From contig OY754470.1 in NCBI GenBank assembly GCA_963575645.1, forward strand, positions 26,270,501 through 26,334,500: a stretch of 64,000 bases of DNA, in the 5' to 3' direction. The DNA is from Xanthostigma xanthostigma. Lineage: Eukaryota; Arthropoda; Insecta; Raphidioptera; Raphidiidae. Numbering within the stretch: position 1 is the first letter of the stretch; each line of letters opens with the position of its first letter. The position numbers and the translations under genes are program-made. Positions 24,276 to 37,307 of the stretch are shown here, piece after piece. The notes under the pieces were generated by a model, which saw only the letters and a list, made by a program, of their open reading frames with translations, was not told the origin of the DNA and searched no databases.

Positions 24276-25364
24276 GTAAACGACTGTGGTCACATAATGA
24301 TATGAATACCATAAATACATGTATTAAACTACACTTTGTAGACAGGATACGGCACCGCGACTAGTACTTTTAATAATTTAAAGACACCTGTGTAATATTT
24401 TTATAATGTAATGACTAATTATAATCCATGTGTGACACTAAACAGCTTTGTTTGCATAACATTATACTGCAAATAAAGAACAGAACGTTTACAGGTGTAA
24501 TGGACTATTTTTAAAAGTGATCCTATATATTGTATAAAAACAACACGGTTTCACGGCATAGAAACACATTATTTTTATTAATTAATAGGTACTATATAGG
24601 ATTGATAATACCTATCACTAAAAATTTCCACATGTTTAGATGCAAAGATAGATACAGAAAAATATTAGTTCTATTTATAATATTAAACATTTTTTGAGCA
24701 ACGTTTCGGGTACCAGTTGCAAAGAGGAAAAAAAAACAAGCAAGACCATTGATCACTGATTTACGAAACAGAACAGACGTAGCAATTTTGTGCTTTTGCG
24801 GAATTTTCAGGTATGCTATATATATGTAACAATTACTATAATGTCAAGCAATGTCGATTTAATTCAATGTACGGTTAGCGAAGGCAATAAAGCGTATCGA
24901 AAATATATCTGTGTCTCTTTTTTCGAAGTAATTCCTTGGTTATTCCGTCAATATATTAGCATGGACTATGGAGTATATCTCTCGTTATCAAAAGTTTTAT
25001 GTCTTTATCTATGGCGTTAGCCAATCAGAACCAACGAGCACTTACGACAAAAAAAGACAGAAATATATCGTATACCCTAATGGTTTGATTGCGATTTTAT
25101 TCCAATGTTTGGTATATAAATGAAAGTATATGGCTATATTCATCAGGAATATTATAGATACGGGTTTTACTGACATCTCTAGATGCAGACGTGGAAATAA
25201 TAAGAATAATATTTTTAACAATAAATGCGACTTCTGATTGATAAATATTACATTTTTGTGAAGCTAAGTAAGTTATATTGAAATTTAGTATTATTTTAAT
25301 TAAGTTATTATTTTCATTAATCGTAAAGTATATTATAGCAAAATAAATAACAAAAGTATAAAAT
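24276..25364. other. Intergenic sequence without a recognised gene
   Basis: AT-rich. A fragment GCAACGTTTCGGGTACCAGTTGC (read in two parts near 24700) recalls the CGAAACGTTG motif of the foldback families. No exon or protein family was recognised. Confidence 0.4.
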
Positions 25365-26072
25365 ACAAGCGGTCCCGCCCGGTTTCACCTGGGTGCAAAA
25401 GAACGAATGGGGAAGGAAGGGACATGAGTACGCACATTTATCTTAGTTTACCGAGATGAATGTTGTGTCCAAACTTCATAATGATCGGCGTTACCGTTCA
25501 AAAGTTTTTGTCGTTAAAAAGCAGTATTTATACTTTTTTTACGTAATAAAATTCTTTTAATATACTAATAAATATTTAATTGAAAATGCCTATAGTTGTA
25601 ATAGTTTTCAAATGATCTATTAATTAGATTTATTTAATTTTAATTAGTCGTAATAAAATTTTTAAAAATTGAAATGTAAGCCTTAGAAGAAAGCTATGTA
25701 GTAAATAAAAAAAAAATAAAAAATATATTCGCCGACGTGGGGCTTGAACCCTAGACGCTGGCATTAAGAGTCTTGCACTCTATACCGATTGAGTTATCCG
25801 GACTTGTATTCTACGCGCGCTAATATTGCAATATTTAGTTAAGGCATTTCACCTGATAATATTTGTCGGACGGACTAATTTTGAGACATCTTGCAACATT
25901 TTTCATTTATGTTCCGCTCCAATTGGTCGTAGCCTAATATTATATAGCCTATAGCCTTCCTGGATAAATGGGCTATCCAACGAAAAAAACATTTTTCAAT
26001 TCGAACCAGTAGTTTCTGAGATTAGCGCGTTCAAACAAACAAACAAACTCTTCAACTTTATATATTAGTATA
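25365..26072 (-). mobile_element. Non-autonomous Helitron, tRNA-bearing, copy B
   Basis: Reverse orientation: the left border ACAAGCGGTCCCGCCCGG is a mutated CTAG end and the right border is the complement of TATACTAATATATAAAG. The tRNA-like module 25730-25803 (minus strand) has loop CTCTTAA, anticodon CTT, with a T-run after it. Close to copy E in sequence. Confidence 0.75.
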
Positions 26073-26556
26073 GGTAGATATAGATAAATTAAAACGAAAA
26101 ATTACTTTTCTTGTAAGGTAGTCGAGATGTATCATGCTACCTTAAATACGAAGGATTTCCATGCAAGTGTATTTATACTAAAAAACGTAGTTCGTACCAG
26201 GTCGTGATAACGTATAGGTATATGATGCTATCAGACTACTAATACAGTATGATCTCTATAACGCTTCTAAGCGAAATGTTTTGCTCTGGAAGAATTATAT
26301 TTACCTTTCTTCGTTCTCGAAGAAAGACTAAAAACACAACTCAAGTTTCTATTATGCAAAATAAATAAGATTCCAGAATAAATAGGCAATAATTGTTTGA
26401 GATTTTTTCGGAAGCGTATTATGCCATATAATAAAATTCCCTGAAGTGTGAATTTTATTATATCTCATGACGACCATTTTGCTATCTGGCTATTTAGCAT
26501 ACGGGATTCCTAACGGCTCCGGTTTAGAACATAGCATGCCGATAATGCCAATTGAC

Positions 26557-26665
26557 AGCAGTGGCGGCGCGTGAACATTTTAAATGGGTGTTCTGCGCAG
26601 GGTTAACCGCGGAGTTAGGAATGAGGGGGTGAGATAATTAAATTATGAATCACATGCGTGCTTTA
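26557..26665 (+). repeat. Interspersed repeat starting CAGTGGCGGCGCGTG, copy 1
   Basis: CAGTGGCGGCGCGTGAACAT followed by a stretch that recurs inverted at 38880-39002. The CAGTGGCGG start is typical of hAT-type elements. The far end was not found. Confidence 0.5.
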
Positions 26666-27670
26666 TGATGTCTTAATTTTTAACTATTTTCAGACACGGT
26701 TGACAACAAACTGCAATATACACTGCAACACTAGTCACTGCTGCCATAAGCCGTTTGTCGTATATCATGTATGAGTATGTACAACGTGTGTACCGCCGAA
26801 TCAAAGACGTCAAATGTGTTAGGATAGATTGAGTGAACACTTCTTTAAATTTTAACGTATGGAACGACCCCATTGTCCATGAACACACGGTATCTTTAAA
26901 ATATATATATTGTAAGGTTTCTTGCTTTTTATATAATATTGATTAGCACACTGCCGTCTATACATCAGGTAACGTAGGTACTGGAATTAGATTATAATAT
27001 ATTGGTAACACTACGACGCGGTTTGCGAAATGTTAAAACAAAGATTCATAGAAACATGTGACATTCATTACAATAAGATACGTAATCCTAAAAAGGACGC
27101 AATTCTCATACATGCTGAGTTGAAAATTTCAAATCACGAAATACATAATATTATAAAATTGTAAAAAGAATACATCACTAAAAAAACTAAAAAGTTCAAA
27201 AAATTATATAAGTTAGATATTTGCACTCAAAAACGTGGTGGGACACTAAATACCATTATGGGCCTACCTTTAGAATGATCGAAAATGGGAAATCTTATGC
27301 AAAATTTAATGAAAAATATTTTTAAATATGATATATTTTGTTGTTCAATTAACCATTTGGCAACTTATAGACGCGAAAAACTATAAGGTGTTTTTTTTTT
27401 GCGAAAAAAATCTTTAGATTCATGAATATTATTTTCTAATATGCTTGCCGAGTTTCAGTCGCTTCAGAATTTTTGTGTTGAAACTACAAGAAGGGAGTAT
27501 AACATTGATGATTGATCCCTGATTTTATTTTTTTTTTCAATTCAATAACTGAAACAAAATTGCATTTAGACATGAATATACATTTCTTAATTTCTTCAAA
27601 TTTTTGGATAAGATGAAAACGGTCAAAAGAAATTAAAATCAATCACAAAGTCACCCTGTTTTATGATAGA
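26666..27670. other. Intergenic sequence without a recognised gene
   Basis: AT-rich with short reading frames only; no domain or splice pattern recognised. Confidence 0.4.
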
Positions 27671-27947
27671 CTAGCCACTACCCGCGGCAACTGAGTTGAA
27701 ACACGACAACGACAACAGTAGGTATTACAGTCTTGCCTCAAGAGATCTTGCAAATAACTGAACAGTAAATTGTCACTTGTCCCATACAAACTTTCATCCC
27801 CTATTTCACCCTATTCAGTGTTTTATTACGCAAACGGTCCTTTCTCAGGATGCAATCTATCTTCTTGCTAAATTTTATCGAAATCTGTTCAGCGGTTTAG
27901 GCGTGAAAAGGTAACAGTTACTTTCGCATTTGTAATATTAGTATGGA
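27671..27947 (-). mobile_element. Second-family short Helitron-like element
   Basis: On the minus strand it begins TCCATACTAATATTACAAAT and ends CGGGTAGTGGCTAG, with A and T flanks. 277 bp. The body includes CGCCTAAACCGCTGAACAGA, a motif seen in many insect Helitron-like repeats (recollection). Confidence 0.7.
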
Positions 27948-29732
27948 TATATAAAGTTTGACATCATTATATTCAATAGGGACTGTATTTATAACAGTAG
28001 ATGATGGATGATCAGTCACTAGTATGATAGTATCAGATAAAAAACACGTAATATTATTACAAGATCCATTGTTTGTTCAAGGCTGCCAACAAGAAGACAA
28101 CCAAAGTACCGTTGGGCATGTTCATTTACCTCTTTAATGTCAAGTTTAACAGCAATTCTGCCGGCAACAGATGTTAAAATGACACAATGAAACAGTGAAC
28201 CCGATTGACCGGCCGATACAACTGTACAAACTAAACGAGGTTGCAAATTAAAATTTTGTAATCGCAACTCAATTTGTTATATACAGTTTAATTTAATTTC
28301 ATTTATCGAAGAACACTAATTTTAGGTACGCTTATGAAAGTTCATATTCGCAATATTCAGTTCGAAATAATTTTTGTACTTAAATATTTGATCTTCTGAA
28401 AAAGAACTTATTTGAAGAGGTCAATTTACTTATTATTTGCCTCAAAATATAAGACAGGACCAACAAACAGTATTTAGAAGGAAGATTGCTTCTTGACTTA
28501 AAAATAAAGAAATTTCACCATTTTTTTTATATACTGAAACACTATTTGTATGGATGTAAAAATATTTAGTATATTTATGTTGCCAAAAAAAAAAAAATGA
28601 TGTAATTTATAATTTCAATGGAATATTTTAAACATTATAGAATTACGCCGCTGCAGCCATTGCCGTAGATAAACATTCAGCCTGTGATTGGTTGACTTGA
28701 TCTATTGTGTCTCGCTCATTGATCTGTCAAATTGAAAGCAAATCACGAGAAAGATAATTAATAGGTACCTATACATTTATTTTTAAAGAAGTGTGGCTGT
28801 CTTCCATGTTGTCAAATGAAGGTTTATGCTCAGCGGTTAAAATATACATACCATATTTTTTCAATTCTTGTTCGCAATTAAAAGGAAAGCTATACGAACG
28901 AAAGAGTTGTATCCGGACGAAGCCGGGCCGGCCTACTAGTTGTATAAAGGGTACAACTTTGAGTACCTATTGATATAGAATTATTTTATCTTATCATTTT
29001 ATGGATATTAACGAAACCGATAAATTTTAGCAGTAATTTTTTGTTATGTGTAGCGTGTTAAATTTGTTGTTTGTGTGTAGACAAATCTTGCTGTTAACTG
29101 TGAAGTGCAAATGCCACAAATGCTTTATCTTAATGATTTAAGAAATAAAGTTTTTGATCCAGCTCTTTCGGCAAACAGGTCTGAAATCGGGACAGTTGGC
29201 AACTGACGGTTATATTCGGTTATATTATTCTACCGCAATTTGAAAGGCTTGTAAAATGAAATCACTTATCTCAAAACACACTAACATAATTACAGAAATA
29301 AGTAGTACTAATAAATACATACGCTATTTGTACGTAAATTGTCAGTATGCACATATTTAATGAATGGAGCAACAGATGGAAGATACATAGCAATTTTCTT
29401 AGAACTAGCAATCGAGTCATAAAAGTCAAACAAACATATTTTACTGCATGATGAATATCAAAGATTAAAGAATGTTTAATGAGCTACGTCTGGTAGTGCA
29501 ATTAGCATCTTCACGAGTAACCAACATTGTGGCGTTGCAATTTGTAAAACTCAAGTTTAATATCAAATTTTTTATGCATTTTTAATGACCTTAATTACAA
29601 AGTGATTTACCTGTATACACTGTAAAGTTAGGTACAGTTGTCGATTCAAGGTAGCAGTTAATTAGGACCTGATATGCACTTTTGGAGTTACATGAGGCTG
29701 GCAAGGGGCAAGTACATAGTACTTTATTGTTA
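27948..29732. other. Intergenic sequence without a recognised gene
   Basis: AT-rich. Short open frames at 28019-28267 (-) and 28791-28973 (+) show no family, splice or codon support. Confidence 0.4.
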
Positions 29733-30793
29733 ACTAGCGGTTCGGTTCCACTTCGCCCAAATTTGTAGATGCCACCGTTTTTTCGCCGACTTACGTTGCA
29801 AAATTGGTCTCAACGAAAATCGCTTTCATTTTCATAGCTTATGTCCATCCTGAAGGTCTATTCTAAATATTAATGAAAAAAAAAATGAAATTAGGTGAGT
29901 TGTTTTGGAGATTACCTCGCATATATCCAAAACTAACCACTTTCTACTAATGTGTTTTTGGGTGATGTCTATGCTGAATTTTATATTTTTGAAATCCATT
30001 ATCAAAGTTCAAATTTTGGAAACATACATTTTTTTATAAATGTAAATCTATATTGCTAATATGGTAATGAAATAACCTATAGGCTCATACGGCACTGGCT
30101 TCTAGCTAAAATAAATACTATTCAAATAGTAATTGATATGTTTTGTTGATAAAAAAACTGCATTGTTTTTAATATGATTGTAAGTTGCAACGTTAATATT
30201 TTAAAAAATATTTACGAAATGAATAGAACGAATCTGGAAATTTGCAGGTGGTTCATAATAATGTTGATTTTTTCAATGAAAATAATATTGCTTTATTTGC
30301 CTTCACGGTTATATCGTAAGTTAGCTCAAAACTTCGTTATAGCTATACTAATATTATAAAGAGGTAAAGTTTGTAAGTTTGGATGTAGGAGGTAATCTCT
30401 GAAACTACTCATCCAATTTGAAATTATTTTCACCAATATTATTTTAAAATGTACCTTCAGGATGGACATACGCTTATATATCAGGCCTGTCAAACTCATA
30501 GGATATTGCGAGCCACATTATATATTTTGTACTAAGTTGGGGGCCGCATGTTTTCAATGTTAAAATATATTAATAAAATACGATTGTTAGAATGATTATA
30601 TTATTAGACTCGATGCTTTTTTTAACGTCTCGGCGGGCCGCACGCGGCCCGCGGGCTGTTTGACATCACTGCTATATTATATTATCGCGTTAAAATAATA
30701 GCACTTTTCGAGGAGATCAATTTTGCAGCGTTAAGTCGACGAAAAAACGGTGGCAATCTACAATTTCGGGCAAAGCCGGACCGGACCGCTATC
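29733..30793. mobile_element. Head-to-head pair of Helitron-like elements with an internal hAT-like insertion
   Basis: Left element is inverted, beginning ACTAGCGGTTCGG at 29733; right element is forward, starting near 30343 (TATACTAATATTATAAAGAG) and ending GGACCGGACCGCTAT at about 30793. Both share GCCACCGTTTTTTCG and a block CATCCTGAAGG / CCTTCAGGATG. Within the right one, 30482-30670 starts CAGGCCTGTCAAACTC and ends GGGCTGTTTGACATCACTG, resembling a hAT-type element. Confidence 0.65.
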
Positions 30794-31551
30794 GTTCAAT
30801 AAAACACCCGTATATTATTGAAATTATTTAGATTTTATAGATGTAATTTTAGATCTAGTGTGTGTACACAACTGTGCATATGAGCAAATAATTCACGAAC
30901 AATAGCTAGTTCAATTAAACAATGAATATTATGTCTATATATAAACACAGAAATATGATGGTATATTGTTATAAATGATATTACGAAACCGCGCTTTGTC
31001 TCAACAGCAACAATACCATGTTTATATATAGGCGAAGGCGTTACTTCATTAGGTATAACAATAACCGGTGTTTAAGAACGTACAAATTGCGTAAAAATTC
31101 ACTCTCGCAGTCAGAATTAATGATATGTAATTACTGTTGTTTGTTGATAATTAAAAAAAAGTACAGTAATCAAAAACATGGAATCCAAGTCACCTTTTTC
31201 TCGCGCTTTTCAATTTATTACTATAATTTTGTACTCAATATCAACAGTAAAAATGTGGAACTCGGTTGACTTGTGGACCAACCCTAAAACTTCCCGCTAT
31301 GTGTTAAATACGGTACAGTAAATTGATACTATTGTATTTATAATACATTAAAGAAGGTTATAAAAGAAATTCAGAGCCATAAGAAAAAAATTGTTGATTT
31401 TTTATAGATTTTTATATTTAATAAAAATATTAAGAGCATTGTGGTTGGAAAAAAAAAGTTTTAGTGTAGGTATTGCTGAAGATAAGAGCATAGCTCCCGA
31501 AAAGTACATCCACTAATATAATTGTTGTGGTAAGAAGTAACTATTCGTTAT
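30794..31551. other. Intergenic sequence without a recognised gene
   Basis: AT-rich; an 83-codon open frame at 31018-31269 has no recognisable features. Confidence 0.35.
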
Positions 31552-31795
31552 CCAAGTGTGTAGACTTTCACGGCCGGTGTTAATCCAAATTTTCTTGGTT
31601 TCCGGGCGTGTATGCCGTGGTCCATTGGTATTACTACCTGACGTTTCGTCTACAAGGTGAGCAGCCTAGAAGGACACTTCACCCGCTACTACATCGCCTT
31701 TGATAATGTCTACCGCAGTTGTAGAGGAAACGTCAGGTAGTAATACCAATGGATCACGGCATACAAGCCCGGAAACCAAGAATAACTATAATTCT
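31552..31795. repeat. Foldback element, family 1 copy b
   Basis: Begins TCCAAGTGTGTAGACTTTCA and ends GGAAACCAAGAATA; the arms mirror over about 90 bp (TTGGTATTACTACCTGACG). The left arm lacks the segment complementary to TTTGATAATG, so it is truncated relative to copy a at 1717-2000. Confidence 0.8.
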
Positions 31796-32574
31796 TTATT
31801 TTTATATTTAACCTAAACGATTTAATGACCTTTTATGATCATCGTATAAACCAAATAGATTAAAGTTATGCGAGAAAAACCAGAAAGAAGTGTTATTTTC
31901 CTTTGAATGAAATAGGAAGCAATATTGCGCCTCTTTTCTAAAAATAAAAACAAAACGATGAGAAAAACTGTCTAGAACGGGTTAAGAAATTTAGATCGTG
32001 CATAAAGATACCGGCTTCTGTTGCAACATTAATATTTCCGCAATGCAATATGTGAGACATAATATAGACAAAGAACATAATATATATCTACATTACAACA
32101 ATGACATAGAGAACAACCAGTTCTTTTACTTTCTTTCTAAAGATAGCGATCTGATCCGACTACAACTAAACGTAGTTATTATGTAAGATCACATGAATAA
32201 TTAATTACTAAGAGATTTTAACCATATCTATTGTTCTATATATTATAATATAGTAATTTAATCGATTGGAGCGCTTAGTGCCAATATTCTAACTCATAAG
32301 ATAAAATAAATATTTTCAGTTGCAGAAACCATTGTCAGAAATTTGATTTGGCAATGATCTTAGATTGTAAACACACATGTCTCCATATCAAAAGCTTTGT
32401 AGTTTTAAAATGATCCTGCTGGAAAAATAATTGATTGATTGAAACAATATTTTTCTTAAACTGTGTATAGGTACATGTATTTAGTATTGTTTTTTGTACA
32501 GTTTTTACTTCAAAACAACAGTTTCTATGCATTTTGATCAAAATTTAGCTCGAAAAGCGATCTTTTTCTATGTA
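31796..32574. other. Intergenic sequence without a recognised gene
   Basis: AT-rich; nothing identified. Confidence 0.35.
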
Positions 32575-32768
32575 GAACAGTTCCTTATTCAAAGACCATG
32601 GCCGATTATAACCTGTCAAACTCCTATGCTCAAAATTGCCGACCTTATCCGCCCATATTGCTATGTAGTGGAAGTTTAAAAATGTAGTAAATAACGGGAA
32701 GTGTGATAGATGGAATGGCGTCTCTTATGACATAAAGTCGACAAACGGACGTTAAACGCATTATTATT
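32575..32768 (+). mobile_element. Headless SINE copy (body and tail)
   Basis: GGTTCC-type body (CAGTTCCTTATTCAAAGACC) and the tail GTCGACAAACGGACGTTAAA with ATT repeats match the element at 23172-24125, without the tRNA-like head. Confidence 0.65.
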
Positions 32769-33465
32769 ATTATCATTTTTTACGTAGACAGAAGTAAAAG
32801 AAAACATCCCCCAGCTCAGACAGATATACGAATTTTACATTAACTTTTGGAAAATAATTGCTACTGATGGTAAACACATCTGTAAAAAGCACATACAGCA
32901 CAATGAGAACAGGCCGCCATTGTGCAAGTATCATCTTCTTTCATGCTTACTGTTTGCAGTACAATATTGCAGAAGACGTCAACGACCCGACACAGCAACA
33001 CCAACGCGTCTTGTACCTGTTTTGGCAACAAGATTTTATCTTCTATCGTTTAACAGCTCTTCGTTCCGCTGACTTTTTATTCTCCGTTTTTTCAATCACG
33101 TATAAATAGCATATTTCCAGTTATTTGTTAATTTTAGACAAACCTGATATAGCGATTAAAGATATTTTTTTTTGCATTTTTTAATTTTCCACATTTGTAT
33201 ACAGAAAACGGATTGATTTCTACTGATCTATTCTTTTGGGTAACAAGGGCGTCGTGCGCTTGAAAATAACTGGCAGATAAAGTCGTGTGTAAAGGTTTTG
33301 ACGGGAACCCTATACCGTAAGAGGACATACATTAATTACGTAAGGTATTTCTTTCTAAAATTTTGAACCCCATTTCCCCTTTTAAACAGAACCGGACTTG
33401 TAAAATTTTATGAAAGTACTGGTTTGTCGATACGAATTTATTTACTCAAGGGTGTATTTTTTTAA
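32769..33465. other. Intergenic sequence without a recognised gene
   Basis: An open frame at 32858-33109 (83 codons) has somewhat higher GC than its surroundings, but no domain was recognised. Confidence 0.35.
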
Positions 33466-33541
33466 GGACAGCGTGGTGTAATGGTCAGCGTGCTGGCCTT
33501 ATTGGATCGCACTGTTGTGGGTTCGAATCCCACCTCTGCTC
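33466..33541 (+). repeat. tRNA-like sequence
   Basis: GGACAGCGTGGTGTAATGGT (A box-like), then GTGGGTTCGAATCCCACC, a perfect T arm and B box. The acceptor stem does not close, so it is probably a SINE head or pseudo-tRNA. Confidence 0.5.
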
Positions 33542-34470
33542 ATGGATATTTTGTGTTTGTGATCTTCTCTTGTACCTATATGTTCATATACTCTATATAT
33601 GTGGATATATACAATTGGATATACCTTTTAAATAAAAAATAAAGGGTGTGTTTAATTTGGTGTAGATGCTGGACTGAAAATACTATTGAAATTAAGAAAA
33701 GAGACGCAAGGTTTGGTACTACGATACGAGTTTTTAATTATGCAAAGTCAACTATAGAAACGATAATTTTTAATAATTTACACAATATTAAGAAGCGAAC
33801 TTTAAACACATTATTAGTAGTTTTATTTATTTTTTATTATTATTCGTTGTTAGTAATAATATTTATTGCTAATAACAAAGCTGTACAAAATGTTACAGTT
33901 TGTAAATATCTGTGTTTGAAAAAATGTAAATTAAAATACACAGAAATCGCATATTTTGGTTTCAGGAAACAAAATACATGCATATAAAACTAGTTCTGTT
34001 ATGTTTATTTTTTTTTAATAAAAGTTATATGTGTTTGATTTGATTTTATTTGTGATATTTTGTATTATAATATTGCATTAATAATTATGCAGGAAAATTA
34101 TTTGGTAAAAAATAAAAACGCAGTTTTGTTTATTCTTTTTAGAATTTGAAGCAAAATTAAATTTCGGAGATAATATTATTTTCACTATTGTCTGCTTCAT
34201 ACTTGCGAATCAATCTTTCGATTTTTTCTTCGTTAATTTCATCAATGATTTTTCATTAATCATAGGCGTGACAAAATTACTTATGTACACAGATAGATTG
34301 TAGATTACAGACTCTCAACAGTTGAGATCATCAGCGTCTGTGTATGTATTAGAGAATCAAAAACAGACTGACAGGAGCCCGGGTTCCCGCAGGCGCTAAT
34401 TCCCAAAATACATTGGAATGCTTATGCAAACTATATTCCAATGTTTTCCCTGAGGGATATTTGTGTACAA
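33542..34470. other. Intergenic sequence without a recognised gene
   Basis: AT-rich; a 113-codon frame at 33646-33987 is dominated by Asn/Ile/Tyr/Phe and looks like chance. Confidence 0.4.
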
Positions 34471-35081
34471 TCTATACTAATATATAAAGCTGAAGAGTTT
34501 GTTTGTTTGTTTGAACGTGCTAATCTCAGGAACTACTGGTTCAAATTGAAAAAAAAAATTGTTGGATAGCCCATTTATCGAGGAAGGCTATAGGCTATAT
34601 AATATTACGCTACGACCATTAGGAGCGGAGCTTTAATGAAAAATGTTCAAAATGTATCTCAAAAATAAACTTCTATTCATGCGAAATGCACTAACTACAT
34701 ATACTCATATTAGCGTTGTGAGAACACAACCTCAGGTGGCTCAGTCGGTAGAGCATGCGACTGTCAATGTCAGGGTCGTGAGTTCGAGCCCCACGTTGGG
34801 CGAATATATTTTTATTTTTTTTTTGTTAATTTTCTACATTGCTTTTTTCTAAGGCTGACATTTAAATTTATTTTAATTTTATTTAATTAGTTAAAAAAAA
34901 ATTGTTAAAAAAAGTTTGAATACTGCTTTTTATCGACAAAAACTTTTGAACGGTAACTCCGATCATCATGAAATTTGGACACAACATTCATCTCGGTAAA
35001 CTAAGATGAATGTGTGTACTCATGTTCTTCCCTTCCCCATTCGTTCTTTTACACCCGAGTGAAACCGGACGGGACCGCTAG
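34471..35081 (+). mobile_element. Non-autonomous Helitron, tRNA-bearing, copy C
   Basis: TCTATACTAATATATAAAGC after A, and GGACGGGACCGCTAG before T; 611 bp, exactly the length of copy F. tRNA-like module 34730-34802 with loop CTGTCAA (anticodon GTC) and B box AGTTCGAGCCC, followed by T-runs. Contains the block AACTTTTGAACGGTAACTCC shared by all long copies. Confidence 0.85.
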
Positions 35082-35626
35082 TATACAATATGTCGATATT
35101 ATATAATAATGAATTTTATCTCAAATGTAATTTTCTTTAGATAAATTTCGCGATGATTTTTTTGTGGTTGTTGAATGTAGAAAAAAATCGTGCGTTAATT
35201 AATTTAATCTGTATTACCAACTTATCACTTATTAGATTAGACAATAGCCCAAATGTTTGTCTATATAATGTCGAAATAGTTTTGGAATTTTTATTACCAT
35301 AAATTTAATACAACGTGACATTGATTATTGATAACTGTAAAAATGAACTGATATACTAAAGCCCACCTAATCATAGTCCTTGATGATAAAAAACACAATA
35401 AATAATAATAGTTGTAAAAAAGTAATACAGGTTTAATCAATATGGTAACATTTTAGATGGAATTCAATAATTAATTTTCGTTTTTTAACAGACCAATCAT
35501 AAACAATGATGAGTCACAATTCACAATACATATTTCTATGAATGATGCTAACTTGTTCAACATGATGTGAATTGATATGTTATGGTTTCGCCAACAGCTG
35601 GCTAACGCCAATAGTCTATATCGCAG

Positions 35627-36150
35627 TGATGGCGAACCTTTTTGAGAACTGTGTCAAATTTTGTTATTTTTTTACATAATTTACAAACTTAAGAATTGTT
35701 TCTTCTAAAAACCCATTTACAAATACTTTTATTTTTTCATATTATATCAGAAAAACTAATCAACTAAATTAAGAAAACCGAAAAATATTTTTTTTTCAAA
35801 AATTCTAAATTATAATAGTCAATTCTAAATAATTAACATTAAGTATTTTTCGGACTATACGACGCACCTTTTTATCTATAAAAATTGACTCAAATTTTAG
35901 GTGTGTCTTATGGTCCGAAGGTATAACATTAAAATATTGTGGCTCTAAATTTGATGTGTCTTATAGTCCGAAAAATATGGTACGTCGCGGACATTAGTAC
36001 CGAGAGTGGATGAACTGAATATTGTTATAGTACGAGTTATGTTAATAATAGATAAAAATTATGATCCGAAAGTAAAATTAAAAAATATTTTTTCTAAAAA
36101 TCAGCTTATATATATTTAAGGTGCGTCTTATAATCCGAAAAATACGGTAT
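35627..36150. repeat. hAT-like start and four copies of a GGTGCGTCTTATA motif
   Basis: CAGTGATGGCGAACCTTTTT at 35627 resembles a hAT-type end. The motif GGTGCGTCTTATAATCCGAA, or its complement, occurs at 35843-35868 (inverted), 35899-35921, 35951-35981 and 36119-36149. Confidence 0.5.
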
Positions 36151-36789
36151 ATGTGTTTCTATATTGCTATATAGTAGCTTCAAAAATAAATTGTGTATCT
36201 ATCTATCTATATAGCTATGCAAAAATTGTCATTGAAATTAACTGCGCGAGTGGCAGCCAAAATACAAAAACTTGCTAGCGTGCAGACCTTTTAAATTTGA
36301 ATTCGGTATTTGATGAAAAATCGATACAAAGTGCGTTCCGCTTGCGTCTTCGTCGGAACACGGGACAGAGAGTCAAGATGTTTGAAATCGGGATAGTTGG
36401 CAACCCTAGTACCAACACTTGATTTCATCAATTCATGAACCTGAAACAACCGATTCGCCACAATTTCTTTTATTTACATAAATCAGTAATTTTAATTTAT
36501 GTTTTATTGAAATGAATGCGTGCCGTTCGTTTCACTGTACACCATGGCGCGGCATTACAAAGCAGGACATGGACAGCATCACCAGAGCGTGTCTCCTGTT
36601 GATGCATTAGACTAGAATAGAGAGTTCATTACGCGACAACAATAGGCCCCTGCAGATAGAACATCTACACCACAAGATAAAACAGTCTATGCCAATTTTT
36701 GATGTCTAACATCGTAAAGCTCTCGCTTGTGAATGCAGAGGAAATGCGTTAAGGGAGTCGTCAATGATGTGCAACATTATTTATTAATA
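36151..36789. other. Intergenic sequence without a recognised gene
   Basis: No coding or structural feature recognised. Confidence 0.35.
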
Positions 36790-37307
36790 CTAAGGTTTAA
36801 CTCACACGGACCACTTTCCGACTACATTAGAACCACAAAAAAGTGGTCGATGGTTGAGAGTATGGCATAAGTATATGTAATGTCGTTATAGCGCTCACAC
36901 GGACAACAAATTGTGGTCGGTGTCAACAACAGTCGTCGTGTGTTAGTGATATCGCTCTCAAACAAACTAGCCGCTCACACGTGCAACTCGCCGACCACTA
37001 ACCGACCACAGACTGAACAGACGTACAAATAATCGAAAGTACTTTTGCTAATTCGAAAATAATTAAAAAGTTTGTCATCGTACAGTCTTAAACGATGATA
37101 AAGTTGTTGAAATTAATTCTCGTTTCTATCTTCAAAAATTGGATGAACCCAATAAATTCAATTAATAAATCCATCACTTTACTGTCTGTTCTGTGTGGTT
37201 CATTTGACCATTTGACCACAAAACTGTTGTTGGAAAGTGATCGAGTTCAACCACATTAGGGCCACTTTTTGTGGTCGGAAAGTGGTCCGTGCGAGTTAAG
37301 TCTTAGT
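36790..37307. repeat. 518-bp foldback element rich in GTGGTCGG motifs
   Basis: The ends CTAAGGTTTAACTCACACGG and complement mirror. GACCACTTTCCGAC and variants of (A/T)GTGGTCGG occur in both arms and in the middle (36840-36990, 37190-37290). Confidence 0.8.

Noticed and set aside
33646..33987. 113-codon open frame
   Set aside because: Composition (Asn, Ile, Tyr, Phe) follows the AT-rich background; no splice, domain or start context supports it.
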